DNA of 40,817 bases, taken from the NCBI RefSeq assembly GCF_008709575.1, contig NZ_VYIK01000032.1, positions 1 to 40,817 of the forward strand, read 5' to 3'. This DNA is from Mycobacterium sp. (lineage in GTDB: Bacteria; Actinomycetota; Actinomycetes; Mycobacteriales; Mycobacteriaceae). Within the stretch, counting starts at the first letter, position 1, and each line of letters opens with the position of its first letter. The position numbers and the translations under genes were made by a program. The notes under the pieces are model-generated. The model made no database searches. It had not been told where the DNA came from and was given only the letters and a program-made list of their open reading frames with translations. This document shows, piece by piece, positions 1 to 9,426 of the stretch.

Positions 1-145
1 GCTGCCCCGCATCCGCTCCGAGCGCCCGGCCTTCGAGCTGCACTACCCCCACATGGTCCCCCGGTTGCGCGCCGAAGCGCACGTCGGCCGGTCGCACAGC
101 CTGGAGAGCGACGACACCGCCCGAGCTGTCGGCGCCGCCACCTGA
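1..145 (+). CDS. ctaD: Cytochrome c oxidase subunit I, C-terminal end (partial)
   Basis: Only the last 47 codons are present, read from base 2 to a TGA at 143-145. The peptide begins [18 protein letters not shown], which I recognise as the hydrophilic C-terminal tail of actinobacterial CtaD, the haem-copper subunit of the aa3 terminal oxidase in the cell membrane. None of the catalytic helices lie in the window. Its position just before serB2 on the same strand matches the ctaD-serB2 neighbourhood known in mycobacteria. The extreme tail after EAHVGR is poorly conserved in the family, so the identification rests on the first 30 residues and on context. Confidence 0.88.
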   Translation, partial: LPRIRSERPAFELHYPHMVPRLRAEAHVGRSHSLESDDTARAVGAAT

Positions 146-1417
<1,272 letters not shown>

Positions 1418-1443
1418 CCCGGGCGAGCCGGGACCCCGTCGCG

Positions 1444-1499
1444 GTACCCGCACCTGGGGTTCTGGAGGCGACCCCGCAGCCGTTCGGGCGCGCGGGTAC
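1444..1499. repeat. Nested inverted repeat between serB2 and the ABC gene
   Basis: GTACCCGC at 1444-1451 is the reverse complement of GCGGGTAC at 1492-1499. Inside it GGGGT (1456-1460) pairs with ACCCC (1471-1475). The element fills most of the 96-bp gap after serB2. There is no U-tract, so it may be a weak intrinsic terminator or processing site, or chance in GC-rich DNA. Confidence 0.3.
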
Positions 1500-1513
1500 G
1501 GCACGATGGTCGG

Positions 1514-2356
1514 GTGCCCGAAACCGAAGCCGCAGCAGGCGACCCGGACCTGCTGATCGACTTTCACGACGTTTCGCTGCGCCGTGACGGGCGCGTTCTG
1601 GTCGGGCCGCTGAGCTGGACGGTCGAGCTCGACGAACGCTGGGTGATCGTCGGGCCCAACGGCGCCGGCAAAACGTCGCTGCTGCGCATCGCCGCCGCCA
1701 CCGAGCACCCCTCGTCGGGTGTGGCCTTCGTGCTCGGGGAGCGGCTGGGCCGGGTCGACATGGCCGAGCTGCGCGCCCGGGTGGGTTTGAGCTCGTCGGT
1801 GCTGGCCAATCGGGTCCCCGGCGACGAAACGGTACGCGATCTGGTCGTCTCGGCCGGTTACGCGGTGCTGGGCCGATGGCGGGAGCGCTACGAGGACATC
1901 GACTACCACCGTGCCATCGACATGCTGGAAAGCCTCGGCGCCGAACATCTGGCCGAGCGCACCTACGGCACGCTGTCGGAAGGGGAGCGCAAACGGGTGC
2001 TGATCGCCCGGGCCTTGATGACCGACCCCGAGCTGCTGCTGCTCGACGAACCCGCCGCCGGCCTGGACCTGGGCGGCCGCGAGGAGCTGGTGGCCCGGCT
2101 GACCGATCTGGCCGCCGACCCCGACGCGCCGGCGCTGGTCCTGGTCACTCACCATGTCGAGGAGATCCCGCCCGGCTTCACCCACGGTCTGCTGCTCTCG
2201 GAGGGTCAGGTCGTCGCGGCGGGGCTGCTGCCCGACGTGCTCACCGCCGACAACCTCTCCGCGGCGTTCGGCCAATCGATCGCCGTGGACGTCATCGACG
2301 GGCGGTACTTCGCCCGCCGTACCCGCACCCGCGCCGCCCACCGGAGGGAGCAATGA
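1514..2356 (+). CDS. Orphan ABC-type ATPase (Rv3041c-like)
   Basis: A single ABC nucleotide-binding domain of 280 residues. Walker A is GPNGAGKT (47-54), the ABC signature is LSEGERK (154-160), Walker B ends LLLLDEP with the catalytic E179, and the H-loop histidine is in VTHHVEE (about 213-214). There is no membrane segment, and no permease or solute-binding gene nearby, so the substrate cannot be told; a soluble role or a partner encoded elsewhere are both possible. The GTG start at 1514 gives a short leader before the first beta strand (LIDFHDVSL). Its TGA overlaps the ATG of the Nudix gene (ATGA at 2353-2356), so the two are very probably co-transcribed and translationally coupled. Confidence 0.9.
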   Translation: MPETEAAAGDPDLLIDFHDVSLRRDGRVLVGPLSWTVELDERWVIVGPNGAGKTSLLRIAAATEHPSSGVAFVLGERLGRVDMAELRARVGLSSSVLANRVPGDETVRDLVVSAGYAVLGRWRERYEDIDYHRAIDMLESLGAEHLAERTYGTLSEGERKRVLIARALMTDPELLLLDEPAAGLDLGGREELVARLTDLAADPDAPALVLVTHHVEEIPPGFTHGLLLSEGQVVAAGLLPDVLTADNLSAAFGQSIAVDVIDGRYFARRTRTRAAHRREQ

Positions 2357-3174
2357 CCAAGACCGGCGAGGGGTTCACCCCGTTGACCCCGCGGCCGGCG
2401 GCAACCGTGATGCTGGTCCGCGACACCCCTGACGGCATCGCGGTGTTTCTGATGCGCCGGCACTCCGCCATGGATTTCGCCGCGGGAGTGACGGTGTTTC
2501 CCGGCGGCGGCGTCGACGAGCGCGACCGCAACGCCGGCATCGCCTGGGTCGGCCCGCCGCCGTCATGGTGGGCCCGGCGGTTCGGAATCGAACCCGACCT
2601 GGCCGAAGCGCTGGTGTGCGCGGCCGCACGCGAGACGTTCGAGGAATCCGGAGTGCTCTTCGCCGGACCGGCCGACGACCCGGACAGCATCCTCGGCACC
2701 CTCACGCAAGCCTCGCCGTACCGGCAGGCTCGGCAGGCATTGGCCGACGGGACGCTGTCGTTCGGCGATTTCCTGCGCCGGGAAAACCTGGTGCTGCGGG
2801 CCGATCTGCTGCGGCCGTGGGCCAACTGGGTCACCCCGGAGGCCGAACGCCGGCGCCGCTATGACACGTACTTTTTCGTCGCGGCGTTGCCGGCGGGCCA
2901 GTGTGCCGACGGGGACAACCCCGAATCCGACGGCGCCGGCTGGGTCACGGCGGAGGCGGCCCTCGCCGACTTCGCCGCGGGGCGGACCTTTTTGCTGCCG
3001 CCGACCTGGACGCAGCTGGATTCGCTGGCGGGCCGCACCGTGGCCGAGGTGCTGGGAATCGAGCGTCAGATCGTCGCGGTGCAACCCGAGCTGGCGTTCA
3101 CCGGCGACAACTGGCGCATTGAGTTCTTCGACTCCGACCGCTACCACCAAGCCCTGGGTCGACGATGGCGCTGA
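2353..3174 (+). CDS. Nudix hydrolase with an enlarged Nudix box (Rv3040c-like)
   Basis: A 273-residue Nudix-fold protein. The fold opens with [10 protein letters not shown] and the glycine strand FPGGGVDE (about 49-56). The catalytic REtfEEsG is at residues 93-100. About 40 residues separate the glycines from this helix, against 13 in a canonical Nudix box, an insertion that resembles the NUDT19-like (CoA diphosphatase) subgroup. On family grounds it should hydrolyse a nucleoside diphosphate linked to another group; a CoA or acyl-CoA substrate would suit its coupling to echA17 but is inference. The ATG at 2353 overlaps the upstream stop; the open frame continues far upstream only as a shadow of the ABC gene. 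The 3' end overlaps echA17 by 10 bp. Confidence 0.88.
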   Translation: MTKTGEGFTPLTPRPAATVMLVRDTPDGIAVFLMRRHSAMDFAAGVTVFPGGGVDERDRNAGIAWVGPPPSWWARRFGIEPDLAEALVCAAARETFEESGVLFAGPADDPDSILGTLTQASPYRQARQALADGTLSFGDFLRRENLVLRADLLRPWANWVTPEAERRRRYDTYFFVAALPAGQCADGDNPESDGAGWVTAEAALADFAAGRTFLLPPTWTQLDSLAGRTVAEVLGIERQIVAVQPELAFTGDNWRIEFFDSDRYHQALGRRWR

Positions 3175-3923
3175 GAGAGTTCGCCGGCGTCCACCTGGAC
3201 GCCCAGCGGCCGGGCCTGGGCACCCTGGTGCTGTCGCGGCCGCCCGCCAACGCGCTGACCCGCCAGTTCTACCGCGAAATCAGCTCTGCGGCAAAGGAGT
3301 TGGCGACCTGCTCCGAGGTCGCCGGGGTGATACTGTTCGGCGGGCAGGAGATCTTCTCCGCCGGCGACGACCTGCGCGCGCTGCGGGCGTTGACTCTCGG
3401 CGAGGCGCACACCTGGGTGGCGGTGCGCCGCGAGGGCATCGACGCGGTGGCGGCGATCCCCAAACCGACCGTCGCGGCAATCACCGGATACGCGCTGGGC
3501 GCCGGACTGAGTCTGGCGCTGGCCGCCGACTGGCGGGTCAGCGGCGACAACGCGAAGTTCGGCGCAACGGAGATTTCGGCCGGCGTGACCCCCGACGCGG
3601 GAGGCATCGCCCGGCTGACCCGGGCGGTGGGAGTCAGCCGGGCCAAGGAGCTGCTCTACAGCGGTCGTTTCGTCGGCGCCGAGGAGGCGCTGGCGTTGGG
3701 TGTCATCGACGAAATGGTGGCCCCCGACGACGTCTACGACGCCGCGGCGGCGTGGGCGAGCCGCTTCGTCGACGCCCCCCGCCAAGCGCTGGCCGCGGCC
3801 AAGGCCAGTGTCGACGAGGTGTTCGAGCCGACCACGGCCGAGCGGCCGGCCGCCGACCGCGGCCGTTACGGGCCGGTGTTCAGCGCCGCGCCGGCGGGCC
3901 GGGGTCGCGCCGTCCAATCCTGA
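3165..3923 (+). CDS. echA17: Enoyl-CoA hydratase/isomerase family protein (EchA17-like)
   Basis: A crotonase-fold protein of 252 residues, expected to act on acyl-CoA thioesters in the cytosol. The oxyanion-hole region reads SAGDDL (65-70) and GYALGAG (108-114). By alignment from memory with rat mitochondrial hydratase, the first catalytic glutamate (rat E144) falls on S116 here, while the second (rat E164) is kept as E136 in FGATEIS; the 20-residue spacing supports this. It may therefore have reduced hydratase activity or do another crotonase reaction. It overlaps the Nudix gene by 10 bp and continues the plus-strand run. The order ABC, Nudix, EchA17, methyltransferase matches Rv3041c to Rv3038c apart from the next gene. 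Confidence 0.88.
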   Translation: MALREFAGVHLDAQRPGLGTLVLSRPPANALTRQFYREISSAAKELATCSEVAGVILFGGQEIFSAGDDLRALRALTLGEAHTWVAVRREGIDAVAAIPKPTVAAITGYALGAGLSLALAADWRVSGDNAKFGATEISAGVTPDAGGIARLTRAVGVSRAKELLYSGRFVGAEEALALGVIDEMVAPDDVYDAAAAWASRFVDAPRQALAAAKASVDEVFEPTTAERPAADRGRYGPVFSAAPAGRGRAVQS

Positions 3924-3982
3924 CCGCGTCGTCTACGGTGATGAGACGCACACCGTGCCGCCGAGGCCAGACGGGAGATGCC

Positions 3983-5137
3983 ATGTTGCCCGCACACCAG
4001 GTCACGCCCGCCTTGTCCGGCAAGCGGTTCCGCTGCGCTGCGGTCGCACTGGCCGCGGCGGTGCCGCTGTTTGCCGGATCGGCGACGGCGTGGGCCGACG
4101 ACGTCGAGTCGATCACGCTGGACTTCGTGCGACACGGGCAATCGCTGGCCAACGCCGAGGGCCTGCTCAGCACGGAGGTGCCCGGACCCGAGCTCACCGA
4201 GCTGGGCCAGCAAGAGGCGCAGGCCGTCGCCGAGGTGCTGCAGCCGGGAGCCCCCTACGCCGGGCTGTATGACTCGGAGCTGATCCGCACGCAGGAGACC
4301 GCGGCGCCGCTGGCCGAGGCGCTGCATATGCGACCGGAGACATTGCCCGGGCTCAACGAGATCGGTGCCGGGATTTACCAGGGCGCGGACATCAGCCTGT
4401 TGGAGAGCCTTTTTCACGGCGGCTCGCTGGGCGCCGTGTCGCTGCCCGAGATCGTCGGGACTTTCGAGGGGTTGCTCTACGGGGCGGCGCCGTTCCTGTG
4501 GACGCTCGGACTGCTGGCCGTGCCGATTCCGTTCTCCACCGACCCCAACGGGGCGGCGTTCGACGAGAGCTTCGGCGCTGCCGTTCAAACGATCTATGAC
4601 AACACCGTCGCCAGCACGACGGGCAGCTCGACCGATGTGGCGTTTTCCAGCCAGGAGGCGATCAGCACCTGGACGATGCTCAACGTCAACAATCCTGACC
4701 CGCTGCTCACGCTCACCGACATGCTGCCCAACACCGGTATCGTCGTGGTCGACGGCAGCCCCCAGGACGGTTGGACCCTGGTCAGCTGGGACGGGCGGCC
4801 CATCGGGCCGGCGTCGTTGCCCACGCAACTCTTCGTCGATGTGCGCGACCTGCTCGTTGCGCCGCAACTGGCGGCCTACAACATCTGGCAGGCCGTCCTC
4901 ACCGGCGATCCGACCACCATCGTGGAGGCGATGTTGGCCAATGTCGGCGACGTCGGCGCGGCGGTCGTGCAGTTCCCCGTCTCGGTGATCGACGACATCG
5001 TCAACGCCCTGCGCGACTCGCTGAGCACCGTGACCGGTACCGACCCGGCCGACGTGCTCCCGGCGGCGGCCGGAGTGGCTGGACTACTGCCCGGCGAGCT
5101 GGGCACGGCGGCCCTGGAATCCCTCGCGGCGTTGTGA
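3983..5137 (+). CDS. Secreted histidine-phosphatase (phosphoglycerate-mutase fold) family protein, possibly catalytically impaired
   Basis: A 384-residue protein with a Sec signal peptide: basic KRFR, a hydrophobic stretch (18-35) and a likely cut after AWA (about residue 38). The fold begins with LDFVRHGQS, where H51 is the phospho-accepting histidine, followed by ELIRTQET (R102) and LNEIGAG (E126). The segment where the second catalytic histidine is expected reads FSSQEAIS, giving Q224 instead. The C-terminal strand pair (NTGIVVVDG, WTLVSWDG) is kept. The middle 140-220 is a long, partly hydrophobic insertion, and the tail beyond 290 is extra to the domain. ATG 3983 is chosen for GGGAGA just upstream; an in-frame ATG at 3941 is less likely. 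The Mtb map as I recall it has no gene here. Confidence 0.82.
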   Translation: MLPAHQVTPALSGKRFRCAAVALAAAVPLFAGSATAWADDVESITLDFVRHGQSLANAEGLLSTEVPGPELTELGQQEAQAVAEVLQPGAPYAGLYDSELIRTQETAAPLAEALHMRPETLPGLNEIGAGIYQGADISLLESLFHGGSLGAVSLPEIVGTFEGLLYGAAPFLWTLGLLAVPIPFSTDPNGAAFDESFGAAVQTIYDNTVASTTGSSTDVAFSSQEAISTWTMLNVNNPDPLLTLTDMLPNTGIVVVDGSPQDGWTLVSWDGRPIGPASLPTQLFVDVRDLLVAPQLAAYNIWQAVLTGDPTTIVEAMLANVGDVGAAVVQFPVSVIDDIVNALRDSLSTVTGTDPADVLPAAAGVAGLLPGELGTAALESLAAL

Positions 5138-5151
5138 GCGGGCCGGACACC

Positions 5152-6120
5152 ATGACGCGTACCGATCCCGCGCCGCGGCCGCGCGCGACGGCTGAGCAGG
5201 TCGAGGCGGCCCGGCACGACAGCAAGCTGGCCCAGGTGCTCTACCACGACTGGGAAGCCGAGAACTACGACGAGAAGTGGTCGATCTCTTATGACCAGCG
5301 CTGCGTCGACTACGCGCGGGGCTGCTTCGACGCCGTCGTCCCCGCTACCGAGATCCGGCGGCTGCCCTACGACCACGCCCTCGAATTGGGCTGCGGCACC
5401 GGGTTTTTCCTGCTCAACCTGATCCAGTCCGGGGTGGCGCGGCGCGGCGCCGTCACCGACCTGTCACCGGGCATGGTCGACGTCGCCACCCGCAACGGCC
5501 GGTCGCTGGGCCTCGACATCGACGGCCGGGTCGCCGACGCCGAACGCATCCCCTACGACGACGACACCTTCGACCTGGTGGTGGGTCACGCCGTGCTGCA
5601 CCACATCCCCGACGTGCAACTGGCGCTGCGGGAGGTGCTGCGGGTGCTGCGGCCCGGCGGCCGCTTCGTGTTCGCCGGCGAACCGACCACCGTCGGCGAC
5701 CGCTACGCCAGGGCATTGTCGACGCTGACCTGGCGGGTCATCACCACCGTGACCAGATTGCCCGGTCTGCGCGGTTGGCGGCGCCCGCAGGCCGAGCTCG
5801 ACGAGTCCTCGCGCGCGGCCGCGCTGGAGGCCCTCGTCGACCTGCACACGTTCACGCCCGCCGAGCTGGAACGGATAGCGGCGCGCGCCGGCGCGGCCGC
5901 CGTGCACACCGCCACCGCCGAGTTCACCGCGGCCATGCTGGGGTGGCCGCTGCGCACTCTCGAGTGCGCGGTACCGCCGGGCTGGCTGGGCTGGGGCTGG
6001 GCGAAGTTCGCGTTCACCAGCTGGAAGACGCTGAGCTGGGTCGACGAGAACCTGTGGCGCCGGGTGGTGCCCAAGGGCTGGTTTTACAACGTGATGATCA
6101 CCGGGCTCAAACCGTCCTGA
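5152..6120 (+). CDS. Class I SAM-dependent methyltransferase (Rv3038c-like)
   Basis: A 322-residue soluble methyltransferase. Motif I is ALELGCGTGFF (about 76-86), followed by the acidic strand end TDLSPGM and the post-motifs GHAVLHHIPD and EVLRVLRPGGRF, typical of Methyltransf_11/UbiE-like enzymes. The 150-residue C-terminal part is tryptophan-rich (GWLGWGWAKF) and could form a hydrophobic substrate pocket. The substrate is unknown; genes around it serve lipid and polysaccharide metabolism. The ATG at 5152 is used, but an in-frame GTG at 5134 overlaps the stop of the previous gene (GTGA) and would add six residues; the window's habit of such overlaps makes that start credible. Confidence 0.88.
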   Translation: MTRTDPAPRPRATAEQVEAARHDSKLAQVLYHDWEAENYDEKWSISYDQRCVDYARGCFDAVVPATEIRRLPYDHALELGCGTGFFLLNLIQSGVARRGAVTDLSPGMVDVATRNGRSLGLDIDGRVADAERIPYDDDTFDLVVGHAVLHHIPDVQLALREVLRVLRPGGRFVFAGEPTTVGDRYARALSTLTWRVITTVTRLPGLRGWRRPQAELDESSRAAALEALVDLHTFTPAELERIAARAGAAAVHTATAEFTAAMLGWPLRTLECAVPPGWLGWGWAKFAFTSWKTLSWVDENLWRRVVPKGWFYNVMITGLKPS

Positions 6121-7289
6121 ACTTCGGTCTGGACGACGTCGCGTATCTGACGTCAAAGACGGGATCTGCGGCGCTGGCCGTCGTGGACAGCCTGGCGCTG
6201 ACCGACCGGGTCGCCGACATCGCCTGGCTGCGGTCCCGCTTCGGCGAGCGCACTCCGGCGCTGGTGGAAACGGTGCTGCTGCGGCGACGCGCGGCCGCCA
6301 AACTACCCGGCAGCGGAGAGTGGCTGTTCACCGACGAGGCGCTGCAACAGGCCAGTGCCGCGCCGGTGGCCCGGCACCGGGCGCAGCGGCTGGCCGGCCG
6401 GATCGTGCACGACGTCACCTGCTCGATCGGCACCGAACTGGCCGCGCTGCGCGGCGTGGCGGCCCGAACCGTGGGTAGTGACGTCGACCCGGTCCGGCTG
6501 GCGATGGCGCGGCACAACCTGGGCGCCAACACCGAGTTGGTGCGCGCCGACGCACTGCACCCGGTGACCCGCACCACCACCGTCGTCGCCGACCCCGCGC
6601 GCCGCCGCCACGGGCGGCGGCGGTTCCGCCTGCATGAGTACCGTCCCGCCCTGGCCGAATTGCTCGACGTCTACCGGGGACGGCCGCTTGTGGTCAAGTG
6701 CGCGCCCGGCATCGATTTCGACCAGGTCCGGCGGCTGGGATTCGACGACGAGATCGAGGTGACATCGTACGGCGGCTCGGTGCGGGAGGCCTGCCTGTGG
6801 TCGGCCGAGGTGGCCGAGCCCGGGGTACGCCGCCGCGCCACGGTCCTCGACAGCGGTGAGCAGATCACCGACGCCGAGCCGGACGACTGTCCCACCCGGC
6901 CCGCCGGGCGGTGGATCGTCGAGCCCGACGGCGCGGTGGTGCGCGCCGGTCTGGTGCGCCAGTACGGGGCCCGGCACGGGCTCTGGCAACTCGACCCGAA
7001 CATCGCCTACCTGTCCGGGGATCGGCTGCCGCCGGGAGTGCGGGGTTTCGAGGTTCTCGCCCAGCTGCGGTTCGACGAGCGGCGGTTACGGTTGGCCCTG
7101 GCCGCGTTGAGCTGCGGCGCGCTGGAGATCCTGGTGCGCGGGGTGGACGCCGACCCCGATGCCCTGCGGCGCCGGCTGCGGCTGCGCGGGGATCGGCCGC
7201 TGGCGGTCATCCTCACCCGCGTCGGGCCCCGGCGGGCCGGCACAGCGACGGCGTTCGTTTGCCACCCGGCGCGATGGGGACCCGGGTAG
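6117..7289 (+). CDS. THUMP-like class I methyltransferase family protein (Rv3037c-like)
   Basis: About 390 residues. The N-terminal part is helical (FGLDDVAYLTSKTG), followed by a Rossmann-like domain with a degenerate motif I (HDVTCSIGTELAAL, GSDVDPVRLAMARHNL) and VVADPARRR in the position of a motif IV. The C-terminal part (about 270-390) resembles the THUMP-like domain paired with such enzymes. Rv3037c has been linked to methylglucose lipopolysaccharide synthesis by its gene neighbourhood; this sequence looks more like an RNA methyltransferase relative. The start is uncertain: no ATG/GTG/TTG precedes the conserved N terminus in frame. A CTG at 6117 overlaps the upstream TGA; the next standard start (GTG 6183) would cut conserved residues. 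Confidence 0.8.
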   Translation: MNFGLDDVAYLTSKTGSAALAVVDSLALTDRVADIAWLRSRFGERTPALVETVLLRRRAAAKLPGSGEWLFTDEALQQASAAPVARHRAQRLAGRIVHDVTCSIGTELAALRGVAARTVGSDVDPVRLAMARHNLGANTELVRADALHPVTRTTTVVADPARRRHGRRRFRLHEYRPALAELLDVYRGRPLVVKCAPGIDFDQVRRLGFDDEIEVTSYGGSVREACLWSAEVAEPGVRRRATVLDSGEQITDAEPDDCPTRPAGRWIVEPDGAVVRAGLVRQYGARHGLWQLDPNIAYLSGDRLPPGVRGFEVLAQLRFDERRLRLALAALSCGALEILVRGVDADPDALRRRLRLRGDRPLAVILTRVGPRRAGTATAFVCHPARWGPG

Positions 7290-7343
7290 GCTGTCGACGC
7301 GGCGTTTCCGCCGTTTTTCTTACCTCACGAGGACCGGTGGAAC

Positions 7344-8033
7344 ATGCGCACCTCAATCCTGGCCACACTGTTGGCGGCCGGAGCCGCGGCGGTGTTGCCG
7401 GGCCGGGCGGTTACCGCCGCCGATCCCTGCACCGGCATGGGCGGCACGGTCGAACCCGGGCAGATGTGCCACGTGCAGGCCGGCAACACCACCTACATGC
7501 TGGACATGACCTTCCCGATCGACTACCCCGACGAGCAGGCGCTCACCGATTATCTGGCCCAGAATCGGGACGGCTTCGTCAACGTCGCGGCGACGTCGGG
7601 TCCCCGCGAGACGCCCTACCAGATGGAGGTGACTTCCGAGCAGCAACATTCCGGGCAACCCCCGCACGGCACCCGCAGCGTGGTGCTCAAGGTCTTCGAA
7701 GACCTCGGCGGCCCCCGTCCGTCGACCTCCTACAAGTCGTTCAACTACAACCTCGACCGGCGTGAGCCGATCACGTTCGACACCCTGTTTGCGCCCGGCA
7801 GCAAACCGCTGAACGCGATCTACCCGCTCGTTCAGCGCGACGTGAGCCGGCAGAACGGGCTGGGTGGTGCGATCCTGCCGGGGGCCGGCCTGGACCCGTC
7901 GCACTATCAGAACTTCGCCATCACCGACACCGACCTGATCTTCTACTTCGCCCCGGGCGAACTGCTGCCGTTGCCCGCCGGTCCGGCGGTGGCGAGTGTC
8001 CCGCGCAACGCCATCCCGCCGTTGGCGCTGTAG
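7344..8033 (+). CDS. Secreted DUF3298/RsiV-type protein (TB22.2-like, Rv3036c)
   Basis: A 229-residue exported protein. The N terminus MRTSILATLLAAGAAAVL is a short Sec signal peptide with likely cleavage near VTAADP (about residue 26). The mature part shows the pattern of the MPT64/RsiV (DUF3298) family: paired strands, the segment SYKSFNYNLDRREPITFDTLF (about 131-151) and a closing ITDTDLIFYFAPGEL region preceding PLAL. Two cysteines (C30 and C43) may form a disulfide. The function is unknown; Mtb relatives are culture-filtrate antigens. It lies 54 bp after the THUMP-like gene and ends 6 bp from the converging Rv3035-like gene, so this is where the plus-strand run stops. Confidence 0.88.
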   Translation: MRTSILATLLAAGAAAVLPGRAVTAADPCTGMGGTVEPGQMCHVQAGNTTYMLDMTFPIDYPDEQALTDYLAQNRDGFVNVAATSGPRETPYQMEVTSEQQHSGQPPHGTRSVVLKVFEDLGGPRPSTSYKSFNYNLDRREPITFDTLFAPGSKPLNAIYPLVQRDVSRQNGLGGAILPGAGLDPSHYQNFAITDTDLIFYFAPGELLPLPAGPAVASVPRNAIPPLAL

Positions 8034-8039
8034 CGGCGC

Positions 8040-9383
8040 CTACTGCGGCGCGAAGCTGTAGACCTGGCCGTCACTGGTGGCCGTGACGACACCGCGATCG
8101 GCGCCTATCGACACCCCGACCGGGTATCCGCCGGCGTCGGGGAGCGGATAGCTGCCCAGGGTGTGGCCGTCGCCCGGATCGAAGACCAGCAGCGACATCG
8201 TGGGCTCCCCGCGTACGACGGTGTAGCCTACGCGACCGGCCAGGCTCGACGTGGACAGCGGGGTGACGTCGTCGCGGCGCCACACCTGGTCGGCGTGGTC
8301 GCCGGCGTCGTTGAACGCGACCAGTTGGGTGTCTGGCCCGCCGCCGGACACGATCAGGCCGCCGGGGGTGACGGTCGGCGGCGTTTGCGCCAAGAACTTC
8401 AGCGGCACCGACCATTTCGGTTTCCCGTCGGCGGCATGCAATGCCCACAGCCGTTCGTCGCGGCCGTTGACGTAGACGGTCGACCCGTCGGCGGACAGGA
8501 CCGGGCTGGCGAGCACCCCGGCGGCGACGGCGTCGCTGGTCCACTCAGTGGTGAGCAACGCGCTCTGGCCCGGATGGTATTTGAGCCCGACCACCACTGC
8601 CGCCGGCGTGCCCGGTCGCCACAGACCCAGCACCACCATGCCGCTGGCGGCGGAAAACGCCGGCGCGGCCGCGACCGGGCAGTCCGGTCCGGCCGGCGCG
8701 CAATCGGACAGGCCACGCGTCGAATCGGTCGGATCGACGCCGTCGACCAGGTCCACGGCACTGCCCACGACGGTGCCGCGGTGCGCGTCGAACACCAGCA
8801 CCTGGCCCAGGTGGGTGACCACGAGCAGTTGGCCTTTGTCCAGAATGCGCGGCGTGGCGGGCATCCCGATCACCGCCGCCCGCCAGCGGGTCCACTGGGT
8901 GGGCGGAAACGACAGGATCGTGCCGGGCTGGCCGACGTAGAGGTTGTCGAAACCGTCGAACAACGGCCCGGCGAAGTCGCCGCCCTGTACCAGCCGGACG
9001 CACCAGCGCTGCCGGCCGCTGTCGGCGTTTTCCCACTCCATCAGCGAACAGCCGTTCGGGGTGCGCGCGTTCAGTGCCAGCCAGCCGCGGCCGGACAGGG
9101 CCGCCGCGGATCCCAGATTGCCCTGCACCGAACGGGTCCAGCGCAGCGTCAACGCGGTCGCGCCGGCCGTCGCGGTGTAGCTGCTGTTGGCGGCATCGCC
9201 GTACGGTGCCGGCCATCCCGGCGCAGGCGCGGCTTTGACCCACGAGTCCGTGTTCTGGCAGCCACCGGAGGCGACGGTCAACAACGCTGCCGCAGCGGCC
9301 GCGGCGCGCCGCACGACAACCGTTGCACCGGACGGCAACAGGGGGAGCGGCACAGCCCAGCGTAACCGGTGCGGCGGGTTCAT
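8040..9383 (-). CDS. Putative lipoprotein with PQQ-type beta-propeller repeats (Rv3035-like)
   Basis: A 447-residue protein. After a basic N terminus and a hydrophobic stretch comes VASGGC, a plausible though not ideal lipobox, so it is probably lipid-anchored on the outer face of the membrane. The mature part carries repeated propeller-blade signatures such as GSAAALSGRG, DNLYVGQPG, GSTVYVNGRDERLWALHAADGKPKW and DGQVYSFAPQ, typical of PQQ-like repeats that form a scaffold rather than a dehydrogenase. ATG 9383 is chosen because the longer frame upstream (to 9539) lies antisense to the acyltransferase and would bury the signal sequence. Only 43 bp separate it from that divergent gene, so both promoters share this gap. 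Confidence 0.86.
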   Translation of the reverse strand: MNPPHRLRWAVPLPLLPSGATVVVRRAAAAAAALLTVASGGCQNTDSWVKAAPAPGWPAPYGDAANSSYTATAGATALTLRWTRSVQGNLGSAAALSGRGWLALNARTPNGCSLMEWENADSGRQRWCVRLVQGGDFAGPLFDGFDNLYVGQPGTILSFPPTQWTRWRAAVIGMPATPRILDKGQLLVVTHLGQVLVFDAHRGTVVGSAVDLVDGVDPTDSTRGLSDCAPAGPDCPVAAAPAFSAASGMVVLGLWRPGTPAAVVVGLKYHPGQSALLTTEWTSDAVAAGVLASPVLSADGSTVYVNGRDERLWALHAADGKPKWSVPLKFLAQTPPTVTPGGLIVSGGGPDTQLVAFNDAGDHADQVWRRDDVTPLSTSSLAGRVGYTVVRGEPTMSLLVFDPGDGHTLGSYPLPDAGGYPVGVSIGADRGVVTATSDGQVYSFAPQ

Positions 9384-9426
9384 CGCGCTACGGGATCTCC
9401 TCGTGGTCAGGCTAAGCTGTGCGGCC

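Noticed and set aside
2861..3982. Upstream extension of the histidine-phosphatase frame
   Set aside because: It runs out of frame through the Nudix and echA17 genes; the signal peptide and ribosome site place the start at 3983.
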